The translations under genes and the position numbers were made by a program. This document shows, in pieces, positions 1-5,830 of a stretch of DNA of 6,211 bases (its first letter is position 1; every line of letters begins with the position of its first letter). Under the pieces are notes generated by a model that worked only from the letters and a program-made list of their open reading frames with translations, was not told the DNA's origin and ran no database searches. Location of the stretch: contig DEHT01000033.1 of the NCBI GenBank assembly GCA_002352045.1, positions 2,378 through 8,588 of the forward strand, written 5' to 3'. The stretch is from Chitinophagaceae bacterium UBA2793. Its GTDB lineage: Bacteria > Bacteroidota > Bacteroidia > Chitinophagales > Chitinophagaceae.

Positions 1-1725
1 CAATTAAAAATTTCTTCGGAAACAGTGTATGTATATGCACCCCTTGCACATCGGATGGGCTTATATACAATTAAAACCGAAATGGAAGACCTGGCCATGA
101 AATATATGGAGCCGGATACTTACCGATATATTGCTCAAAAATTACAAGACACTAAAAAAGATCGCAACCGATACATCAACGATTTTATAAAACCCCTTAA
201 ATTCAAACTCGAAAAAACAGGTTTAAATTTTGAAATTTACGGAAGGCCTAAAAGCATCCACTCCATTTGGAATAAAATAAAAAAGAAAGGGGTTTCATTT
301 GAGGAAGTGTACGACCTCTTTGCCATACGCATCATTGTAGATTCGGCACCAGAAAAAGAAAAAGAAGATTGCTGGAAAGTGTATAGCATTATTACAGATG
401 CTTACAATCCTTCTCCCGAAAGATTGAGAGATTGGCTTAGCAATCCTAAGAGCAATGGTTACGAAGCATTGCACACCACCGTAATGGGGCCGCAGGGAAA
501 ATGGGTAGAAGTGCAAATACGCACTAAACGTATGAATGAAATTGCTGAAAAAGGCCTGGCCGCACATTGGAAATACAAAGAAGGCACACCCGAAAGCAAT
601 AGAGATGAAAGCCGCTTTGACCAATGGTTTCAGCAAATAAGAGAAGCATTAAATACACAGGATAGCAACTCTCTCGATTTTTTACAAGACTTTAAAACCT
701 CTTTTCTTACCGAAGAAATTTACGTATATACCCCTAAGGGTGATGTAAAAATGTTACCAATAGGTGCCAGTGCACTCGACTTTGCTTTTAGTGTACACAC
801 TGCCGTTGGCAGTAAATGTATTGGTGCCAAAGTAAACCACAAGCTGGTACCCATAAGCCATAAACTTCGAAGCGGCGATCAAATAGAAATAATTACCAGC
901 GCCAAACAAAAACCCAATATTGAGTGGCTGAATTTTGTAGTAACCAGTAAGGCCAAAACAAAAATTAAAGACACCCTTAAGGAAGAAAAAAGAGCTATTG
1001 CAGAAGAAGGAAAATACATATTGCAACGCAAGCTCGACAGTATGAATGCTATTATGAATCCGTCAAACCTCGAAGAGTTGACCAGCTTTTATAAACTTAG
1101 CAGTTCACTAGATTTGCTTTACGAAATTGCCACCAAAAAAATTGACTTAAAAGAACTAAAAGAATTTACAGTACATGGAGACAAACTAATTGCACCCAAA
1201 CCTGTAAAAAATACTCCCGAAATAAAAACGGAAACCGATTTCACTCAAAGGCCCCTACCTAAAAAAGATACCGAACTCATAATTTTTGGTGAAAGCAGCG
1301 ACAAAATAATGTACACTTTAGCAAACTGCTGCAAGCCTATACCGGGTGATGATGTGTTTGGTTTTGTTACCACCGGCGAAGGTTTAAAAATTCACCGCAC
1401 TACCTGCCCCAATGCTACCAGGCTTATGGCAAACTATGGGCATAGAGTGGTAAAAACCAAGTGGGCCAAAAACAAAGAAATTTCTTTTCTTACCGGGTTA
1501 AAAATTGTTGGCCTCGATGATGTGGGTGTTATTCATAAAATAACCAACCTCATAAGCGGAGAGAAAAAAGTAAATATTTCGGCTATGACCATTGAAGCCA
1601 ACGACGGCATTTTTGAAGGCAATCTTAAAGTATTTGTACACGACAAAGAAGAACTGGACGAACTGGTAGATGCTTTGTTGAATTTACCAGGTATAGAAAG
1701 AGTGGACAGGTTTGATACGGAATAA
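1..1725 (+). CDS. rel: Long RelA/SpoT-family (p)ppGpp synthetase/hydrolase, 5'-truncated by the window edge
   Basis: This cytoplasmic enzyme makes, and in bifunctional members also degrades, the stringent-response alarmone (p)ppGpp. The frame is open from base 1 and shows 574 residues. A GTG at 25 is an internal valine, because the residues before it continue the family's conserved APLAHR region. About 160-170 N-terminal residues, holding the HD hydrolase domain, appear to be missing (inferred from usual family length). Counted from the first visible codon, the domains are: end of the HD part (1-60); synthetase (about 78-193) with GRPKSIHSIW, acidic D105 in YDLFAIR, Y154 in NGYEALHT and E170 in VEVQIRT; TGS (239-300); a helical linker; a zinc-finger-like domain (C443, C444, H465, C469); and a C-terminal ACT domain (about 494-570). 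The synthetase residues look intact. RLRD at 141-144 resembles the RxKD loop of bifunctional enzymes rather than the ExDD of synthetase-only RelA. Hydrolase competence cannot be judged here. Confidence 0.97.
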   Translation, partial: QLKISSETVYVYAPLAHRMGLYTIKTEMEDLAMKYMEPDTYRYIAQKLQDTKKDRNRYINDFIKPLKFKLEKTGLNFEIYGRPKSIHSIWNKIKKKGVSFEEVYDLFAIRIIVDSAPEKEKEDCWKVYSIITDAYNPSPERLRDWLSNPKSNGYEALHTTVMGPQGKWVEVQIRTKRMNEIAEKGLAAHWKYKEGTPESNRDESRFDQWFQQIREALNTQDSNSLDFLQDFKTSFLTEEIYVYTPKGDVKMLPIGASALDFAFSVHTAVGSKCIGAKVNHKLVPISHKLRSGDQIEIITSAKQKPNIEWLNFVVTSKAKTKIKDTLKEEKRAIAEEGKYILQRKLDSMNAIMNPSNLEELTSFYKLSSSLDLLYEIATKKIDLKELKEFTVHGDKLIAPKPVKNTPEIKTETDFTQRPLPKKDTELIIFGESSDKIMYTLANCCKPIPGDDVFGFVTTGEGLKIHRTTCPNATRLMANYGHRVVKTKWAKNKEISFLTGLKIVGLDDVGVIHKITNLISGEKKVNISAMTIEANDGIFEGNLKVFVHDKEELDELVDALLNLPGIERVDRFDTE

Positions 1726-1743
1726 ATTCGTTTATCGTTTGGC

Positions 1744-1763
1744 GTTTCTGGTTTCTGGTTTCT
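1744..1763. repeat. Heptamer tandem repeat GTTTCTG, about 2.9 copies
   Basis: Two complete GTTTCTG units (1744-1750 and 1751-1757) are followed by a six-base partial unit, in the spacer between the convergent rel and acyl-CoA dehydrogenase genes. Further CGTTT words lie just upstream (1729-1747), giving the first part of the spacer a repetitive, T/G-rich look. Function is unknown. The array is short enough to be chance or slippage, but it lies close to a second, unrelated tandem repeat. Confidence 0.6.
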
Positions 1764-1803
1764 TGTTGGGAGTTTGTAACTTGGTTAGTTTATTAAATTT
1801 TTT

Positions 1804-1840
1804 CAACCAATCAACCAATCAACCAATCAACCAATCAACC
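1804..1840. repeat. Octamer tandem repeat CAACCAAT, 4.6 perfect copies
   Basis: Four identical CAACCAAT units run from 1804 to 1835, and a fifth stops after CAACC. The unit length is not a multiple of three and the array lies between the stop codons of two convergent genes, so it is non-coding. A forward frame translates it into Asn/Gln/Ser-rich repeats, but that is an artefact. Perfect conservation of all copies suggests recent slippage expansion or copy-number variability. A TTGGTT word at 1781-1786 could pair with AACCAA inside the repeat, but the loop would be long. Confidence 0.85.
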
Positions 1841-1900
1841 TTTTTACTCCGCCATTTGATTGCAATATTCAAAAATAGCTTTCCACCTTTAAAATATTTA

Positions 1901-3040
1901 TTAGCGCAACACTTCTCTTGCAATTACAATTTTTTGTATTTCACTGGTGCCTTCACCAATTGTACATAGCTTACTATCTCTGTAAAATTTTTCTACCGGA
2001 AAATCTTTAGTGTATCCATAGCCGCCAAAAATTTGCACTGCATCGGTACTTACTTCTACCGCCACTTCGCTGGCATAATATTTTGCCATAGCCGCTTCCT
2101 TGGTCATGGGTAGCCCTTTTATTTTAAGATGGCATGCCTGGTTGATAAGCAACTCCGCCGCTTCAATTTTTGTAGCCATATCGGCGAGCTTAAACGAGAT
2201 GCCCTGGAAATTTGAAATGGGTTGGTCAAACTGTTGCCTTTCTTTAGAATATTGCAAAGCAGCTTCATAAGCACCTTTTGCAATACCAAGGCTCAATGCT
2301 GCAATGGAAATTCTTCCGCCATCCAATACTTTCATGGCCTGCTTAAAACCATCGCCCACTTCGCCCAATCTATTTGCGTCGGGAATTGTACAATTATCAA
2401 AAATCATTTCGGCGGTTTCGCTTGCACGCATACCGAGTTTATTTTCTTTTTTGCCTGCACCAAAACCCGGCGTACCTTTTTCTACAATAAATGCGGTGGC
2501 ATTGTTTTTTGCACGAGGCTCACCGGTGCGGCAAACCACTACGGCAATATCGCCACTCTTGCCATGTGTAATCCAATTTTTGGTTCCATTAATCACCCAG
2601 TTATCGCCTTGCTTTACGGCCGTGGTTTTCATGTTGCCGGCATCGCTTCCGGTGTTGGCTTCTGTTAAGCCCCATGCACCAATATGTTCTGCGGTGGCTA
2701 ATTTGGGTAAATATTTTTTCTTTTGCTCTTCACTTCCAAATGTGAGAATATGGCCGGTACACAAAGAATTGTGTGCCGCCAGCGACAAGCCGATAGAGCC
2801 ACATACTTTGGCCACTTCCTGAATCACTACATTGTATTCAAAATAGCTAAGCCCTGTGCCTCCATATTCTTCCGGCACCAGTACGCCCATCATTCCTAAT
2901 TTTCCTAATTCTTTAAAAATATGCAAGGGAAATTCCTGGCTTTCGTCCCAATCCATCACATGTGGTTTTATATATTGGTTGGCAAAATCCCGGGCAGAAC
3001 GAGCCACTTCAACGGTAATTTCGTTTTGTAAAAAATTCAT
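1901..3040 (-). CDS. Acyl-CoA dehydrogenase (FAD-dependent)
   Basis: This flavoprotein introduces the alpha-beta double bond into acyl-CoA thioesters during fatty-acid or branched-chain amino-acid oxidation, passing electrons to an electron-transfer flavoprotein. It is a soluble cytoplasmic protein of 379 residues, the usual family length. It has an N-terminal helical domain (about 1-117), a middle beta domain with the FAD/substrate signature WGLTEANTGSDAG (123-135), and a C-terminal helical domain with RQQFDQPISNFQ (268-279), FGGYGYTKDFPVEKFYRD and GEGTSEIQ. E363 in the last motif matches the catalytic base of short- and medium-chain enzymes; isovaleryl-CoA dehydrogenases keep their base elsewhere. 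I chose the ATG at 3040 over a TTG three codons upstream, because MNFLQNE is a normal family beginning and a promoter-like sequence lies 22 bases before it. Substrate chain length cannot be read from the sequence; a short or branched acyl-CoA is plausible. The gene is downstream of the helix-hairpin-helix gene on the same strand, with no obvious functional link. Confidence 0.96.
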   Translation of the reverse strand: MNFLQNEITVEVARSARDFANQYIKPHVMDWDESQEFPLHIFKELGKLGMMGVLVPEEYGGTGLSYFEYNVVIQEVAKVCGSIGLSLAAHNSLCTGHILTFGSEEQKKKYLPKLATAEHIGAWGLTEANTGSDAGNMKTTAVKQGDNWVINGTKNWITHGKSGDIAVVVCRTGEPRAKNNATAFIVEKGTPGFGAGKKENKLGMRASETAEMIFDNCTIPDANRLGEVGDGFKQAMKVLDGGRISIAALSLGIAKGAYEAALQYSKERQQFDQPISNFQGISFKLADMATKIEAAELLINQACHLKIKGLPMTKEAAMAKYYASEVAVEVSTDAVQIFGGYGYTKDFPVEKFYRDSKLCTIGEGTSEIQKIVIAREVLR

Positions 3041-3062
3041 TTTGTGCAAGCTTTTGTGGCCG

Positions 3063-3093
3063 CAAAGTAATGGTTTTGATGTGATACAAAAAA
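3063..3093 (-). promoter_or_regulatory. Putative Bacteroidota-type promoter for the acyl-CoA dehydrogenase gene
   Basis: Read on the minus strand, TTACTTTG (3070-3063) matches the -7 consensus TAnnTTTG except at one base. A TTTTTTG (3093-3087) lies 16 bases upstream and resembles the -33 TTTG element. The -7 box ends 22 bases before the chosen ATG, leaving room for a short leader. The spacing is slightly shorter than the usual 17-23 bases. The placement supports transcription independent of the upstream helix-hairpin-helix gene. Confidence 0.45.
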
Positions 3094-3121
3094 CATTCTT
3101 CCTTTAATTTTATTAACGGAA
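3088..3121 (-). terminator. Possible weak intrinsic terminator after the helix-hairpin-helix gene
   Basis: Four bases after the TAA at 3125-3127, the minus strand carries TTCCGTTAA, a five-base loop TAAAA, then TTAAAGGAA. This is a nine-pair stem with one mismatch, followed five bases later by six T's (3093-3088). The layout is that of a rho-independent terminator, but the stem is AT-rich and probably weak. The T-run is also the upstream part of the putative promoter of the next gene, so one or both readings may be wrong. Confidence 0.3.
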
Positions 3122-3124
3122 AAA

Positions 3125-4084
3125 TTATTGCACAGCCAGGTAGGGTAAAAGCTTTTGATACAAGCCTTCATCTACAATCATTATTTTTTTAAGCTCATTC
3201 ACATGGGTAAAATTGCCATGTTGCGTACGAAATTGCACTATTGCATTGGCCAGTGAATATTTAATATAGGGATGTTGCTTTAGTTCATTTACATTGGCAG
3301 CATTTATATTAATAGTTTTAACGGCTCCGCTCACCTGCAATAAGGGTTTTATTTTTTGATACGTACTGTCGGGCAAAGCAAAGGTTTCTGCCACCTGTTC
3401 TACTCTATAAAAACCTCCCAACCTGTTTCTAAAATTTATGATGCGCTGCGAAAGTTTACTCCCAATACCGGGCAAAGAAATTAATTCGGTGGTATCGGCT
3501 TCATTAATATTTACTATTGAATATGTTTTGGGAGTAGATGCTTTTCTTTCAAATGAATGGTTAAAACTTTTATTTGAATGTGCCTGTTCCGTTGCAGCAA
3601 TTTGTATATAGGGAATTAATTTTTCGGCATCGTCTGCTTTCAAGCCCCAAATTTTTTTAATATCCGACGCCTCCCGAAACTTACCGCCTTTACTTATATA
3701 GTTCAAAATTGTAGCAATGGTTTTATTGCTTAAGCCAATTTTTTTCCAACCGGCTTCGTCTAATGTATTGGGGTCAAAATAAAAGAGCGTTTCACTAATA
3801 ATTGTATTGTTTTTTGTTGAATATTCTTTTGGCTCATCGTAAGGCCTGTAGTATTGATTTTCATTTGATGAATAATTGTTTTTTGTTTTTGCCGATTGCT
3901 GCTGCGTATTCAAACTTGCTGAAGATTGCTGTACAATTTCTTTCTCCACTACTTGGTATTTCATAAAAAATGGTAAAACAAATGGTGTAGCGCACAATAA
4001 AAAAATAAGGATGAGTAATAATAAAGATCCTCTTCTTTCTTTTCGGGTAAAATACAGGTAATTATTGCGGATAGGTACAGGCAT
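3125..4084 (-). CDS. Membrane-anchored protein with three helix-hairpin-helix units (ComEA-like repeats)
   Basis: This 319-residue protein has a short basic N-terminus (RKERR at 14-18), one hydrophobic segment (about 20-41), a Gln/Ser/Asn/Tyr-rich linker (about 50-97) and three C-terminal units of about 60 residues (103-162, 190-251 and 257-319). The basic flank predicts that the units face the periplasm. Each unit has a xINxA/xPN-type start, a hairpin and a GxFxxxxxLxxI segment, as in ComEA DNA-uptake proteins and other helix-hairpin-helix proteins that bind DNA without sequence specificity. Only the middle unit has the canonical hairpin (LPGIGSKLSQRI); the first reads KIGLSNKTIATI and the third HPYIKYSLANAI. 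ATG at 4084 is the only plausible start before the hydrophobic segment. The gene lies 73 bases after the MBL gene on the same strand. Such proteins are common and mostly uncharacterised in Bacteroidota. DNA binding is inferred from the fold, and a role in DNA uptake is only possible. Confidence 0.88.
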   Translation of the reverse strand: MPVPIRNNYLYFTRKERRGSLLLLILIFLLCATPFVLPFFMKYQVVEKEIVQQSSASLNTQQQSAKTKNNYSSNENQYYRPYDEPKEYSTKNNTIISETLFYFDPNTLDEAGWKKIGLSNKTIATILNYISKGGKFREASDIKKIWGLKADDAEKLIPYIQIAATEQAHSNKSFNHSFERKASTPKTYSIVNINEADTTELISLPGIGSKLSQRIINFRNRLGGFYRVEQVAETFALPDSTYQKIKPLLQVSGAVKTININAANVNELKQHPYIKYSLANAIVQFRTQHGNFTHVNELKKIMIVDEGLYQKLLPYLAVQ

Positions 4085-4100
4085 AGTATAAACCTACAAA

Positions 4101-4117
4101 GCATTTTTTAAAAATGC
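4101..4117. repeat. 17-bp AT-rich palindrome in the MBL/helix-hairpin-helix spacer
   Basis: GCATTTTT and AAAAATGC form a perfect inverted repeat around one central base, 17 bases upstream of the helix-hairpin-helix start. In RNA only about six pairs could form around a five-base loop. It could be an operator, a weak hairpin or chance in AT-rich DNA. No good -7 box was found in this spacer, so whether the downstream gene has its own promoter or is read through from the MBL gene is open. Confidence 0.4.
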
Positions 4118-4157
4118 AAGCGCACTATGAAGCAAAAATTTTATGCTTTTAAAAAAC

Positions 4158-4937
4158 CTAAGGAATAAAAATTTTTAACCCGTCAAAAGCAAGAGAGCGC
4201 CCATTTGGAAGGGTTGCCATTACCTCTTGATGCCTGCCTAACTGGTGGCTGATATGGGTAAACAAAGCTTTCGGTATTTCTAATTCATTTGCCAATGCAT
4301 TGGCTTCATCCAAAGTAAAATGCGAAATATGTTTTTTGTGACGCAAAGCATTTAATACTAAGTATTCGCTGCCATTAATTTTTTCTTTTTCATCTTCATC
4401 AATTTTGTTGGCATCGGTGATATAGGTAAATTTTCCAAATCTAAAACCCAGCACCGGCATTTGCAAATGCCATACTGTAATGGGTTCAACAGGAATATCG
4501 CCAATTAAAAACCGTTCGGCAGGCATATCCATCAGGTTTACATCTGGAATACCAGGATATTTATGCTCTGCAAACACATAATAAAATTCATTCTTCAATG
4601 TGCGCTGAGTAATTTCATTGGCATAAATATTCATTGCCCGCCTATTAAAATAATTGAATGCACGAATATCATCTAAGCCTGCAACATGGTCTTTGTGCGG
4701 ATGCGTATAAACTATTGCATCCAAATTTTTCACCTCTTCTCGCAGCATTTGATACCTAAAGTCGGGAGTGGTATCCACTACTATCGTAGTGGTTTCACTT
4801 TGTACCATAATACTACTTCTCAAACGCTTGTCTTTTTTATCGGTAGAAGAGCACACTTCACAAGGACAAGCTATCATTGGCACTCCACTACTGGTGCCGG
4901 TTCCTAAAAAAGTAATAGTTATGGGAGGACAATTCAC
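4158..4937 (-). CDS. MBL-fold metallo-hydrolase, PhnP-like phosphodiesterase family
   Basis: This 259-residue soluble protein has the metallo-beta-lactamase fold. Visible features are the opening strand and turn ITITFLGTGTSSGVP (6-20), the metal-binding HPHKDH (H79, H81, D83, H84), D175 in YITDA, and late histidines in HISHQLGRH (228-236). A C-P-C-x-x-C cluster (C24, C26, C29) near the N-terminus matches the extra structural zinc site of PhnP, the phosphoribosyl cyclic phosphate phosphodiesterase of phosphonate breakdown. No phosphonate (phn) gene is nearby, so the true substrate, probably a cyclic or linear phosphodiester, is unknown. The start is a GTG at 4937: an in-frame TGA lies two codons upstream, and the next Met (21) would remove the first conserved strand. 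The putative -7 box ends only four bases before the GTG, which suggests a leaderless or nearly leaderless mRNA. The gene diverges from the amidase gene and precedes the helix-hairpin-helix gene. Confidence 0.92.
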   Translation of the reverse strand: MNCPPITITFLGTGTSSGVPMIACPCEVCSSTDKKDKRLRSSIMVQSETTTIVVDTTPDFRYQMLREEVKNLDAIVYTHPHKDHVAGLDDIRAFNYFNRRAMNIYANEITQRTLKNEFYYVFAEHKYPGIPDVNLMDMPAERFLIGDIPVEPITVWHLQMPVLGFRFGKFTYITDANKIDEDEKEKINGSEYLVLNALRHKKHISHFTLDEANALANELEIPKALFTHISHQLGRHQEVMATLPNGRSLAFDGLKIFIP

Positions 4938-4941
4938 GCTT

Positions 4942-4949
4942 CAAATGTA
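4942..4949 (-). promoter_or_regulatory. Putative -7 promoter box of the MBL gene
   Basis: Minus-strand TACATTTG is an exact match to the Bacteroidota -7 consensus TAnnTTTG. It ends four bases before the GTG start codon, so transcription would begin at or next to the first codon. No clear TTTG -33 element is visible at the expected distance, which lowers confidence. Confidence 0.4.
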
Positions 4950-4969
4950 AGTGATAAAATGTAGTGCTG

Positions 4970-4977
4970 TATATTTG
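4970..4977 (+). promoter_or_regulatory. Putative -7 promoter box of the amidase gene
   Basis: TATATTTG matches the Bacteroidota -7 consensus TAnnTTTG exactly and lies 28 bases before the amidase ATG, leaving an AT-rich leader of about 20-25 bases. No clear -33 TTTG is visible upstream. The box faces away from the minus-strand -7 box 20 bases to its left, as expected in a divergent promoter region. Confidence 0.5.
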
Positions 4978-5005
4978 GCCATACTGTAACTAAAAGATTT
5001 TTATT

Positions 5006-5830
5006 ATGATGCACAGAAAGCTGTTAGCAATTATCGGAATAATTTTTATTTACTCCTGTAGTTCCACTAATGCATACAAATCAACCAATACATTATATAA
5101 AAGCCAATCGAAAGCAATGGCAAAAGAAGTGGCTGCTATTCCCAAAGCAATACAAGTATCTGACTCTACAAAAGTACCTCCGCACTGGGTAGGCACTACC
5201 AATTTTGGTTTACGCAAACCATCCTATGTAATTATTCATCACACTGCACAGGAGAGTTGCGAAAAAACATTGGCTACATTTACCAAAACCAACAGCCAGG
5301 TAAGTGCTCACTACACTATTTGTAAAGATGGAACACTACAGTATATGCTCAACAACTATCTTAGAGCATGGCATGCCGGCAACAGCAAATGGGGAAATAT
5401 GACAGATATAAATTCATCTTCCATTGGCATTGAAATTGACAATAACGGCTTAGATACATTTACCAATGCACAAATAAATGTGTTGCTTGGATTGCTTGCA
5501 CATTTAAAAGATAGTTTTAAAATTCCCACAGCCAATTTTATTGGGCACTCAGATATTGCCCCAAAAAGAAAAGTAGATCCCAATGTGAATTTCCCCTGGA
5601 AACTGTTGGCCGATAAAGGATTTGGACATTGGTACGCCGATACCACCGGCTTACAGCTACCCGCCTACTTCGACAGCAAAATTGCTTTACGAATTATTGG
5701 CTACGATGTAAGTGATTTGATAGCTGCTTCGGAAGCTTTTAGGCGGCATTTTATTAGCAGTAACAATAAAGGTTTGCTTGCAAATGATGAAAAGAAAATA
5801 CTTTACAGGGTAATGGAAAAGTTTTTATAA
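5006..5830 (+). CDS. AmiD-like N-acetylmuramoyl-L-alanine amidase lipoprotein
   Basis: This zinc enzyme cleaves the amide bond between N-acetylmuramic acid and L-alanine in peptidoglycan or muropeptides. The 274-residue product starts with MMHRK, a hydrophobic stretch and IYSC, a lipobox with C18 as the probable lipidated residue, so it should be anchored in the envelope, probably the outer membrane. The Amidase_2/PGRP domain (about 58-210) carries zinc ligands H78 (VIIHHTA), H181 (GHSDIAP) and D191 (KVDP), with catalytic E143 (SIGIEID) and K189. All match AmpD/AmiD positions. The C-terminal 55 residues (IALRIIGYDV, AFRRHFI, ILYRVMEKF) resemble the small peptidoglycan-binding-like helical domain of E. 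coli AmiD and are absent from cytoplasmic AmpD. Either of two adjacent ATGs (5006, 5009) could start translation; there is no Shine-Dalgarno sequence. A putative -7 box lies 28 bases upstream. The 3' end overlaps the converging metallophosphoesterase gene by six bases. A role in cell-wall recycling or remodelling is inferred. Confidence 0.95.
   Translation: MMHRKLLAIIGIIFIYSCSSTNAYKSTNTLYKSQSKAMAKEVAAIPKAIQVSDSTKVPPHWVGTTNFGLRKPSYVIIHHTAQESCEKTLATFTKTNSQVSAHYTICKDGTLQYMLNNYLRAWHAGNSKWGNMTDINSSSIGIEIDNNGLDTFTNAQINVLLGLLAHLKDSFKIPTANFIGHSDIAPKRKVDPNVNFPWKLLADKGFGHWYADTTGLQLPAYFDSKIALRIIGYDVSDLIAASEAFRRHFISSNNKGLLANDEKKILYRVMEKFL

Noticed and set aside
295..1026. Minus-strand reading frames of 113 and 90 residues inside rel
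   Set aside because: They are antisense to conserved synthetase and TGS domains; the composition is Phe/Cys-rich, as expected from reversed Lys/Glu-rich coding DNA.
1712..1969. An 85-residue plus-strand reading frame across the spacer after rel
   Set aside because: It overlaps the rel stop, reads the octamer repeat as Asn/Gln/Ser repeats, and runs antisense into the acyl-CoA dehydrogenase gene. No family resemblance is visible.
2222..2822. Two long plus-strand reading frames of 148 and 172 residues opposite the acyl-CoA dehydrogenase gene
   Set aside because: They are antisense to a well-conserved enzyme, have no recognisable domain and no start context. They result from codon bias on the opposite strand.
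3041..3049. TTG at 3049 as an alternative start of the acyl-CoA dehydrogenase
   Set aside because: It adds only three residues before an ATG that fits the usual family N-terminus; TTG starts are less likely without a ribosome-binding site.
4085..4157. A terminator or promoter in the MBL/helix-hairpin-helix spacer
   Set aside because: AAGCA/TGCTT and the 17-bp palindrome are AT-rich with no good following T-run, and the best -7-like words (AATTTTTG, ATGCTTTG) miss the conserved TA or are badly placed. Only the palindrome itself is reported.
4962..4992. Imperfect dyad around the amidase -7 box (TAGT...GTAT and ATAC...ACTA)
   Set aside because: The arms differ in length and the inner bases do not match, so only short end segments are symmetric. 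This is too weak to call an operator.
5356..5646. A 96-residue minus-strand reading frame opposite the amidase domain
   Set aside because: It is antisense to the catalytic domain and has no recognisable features.
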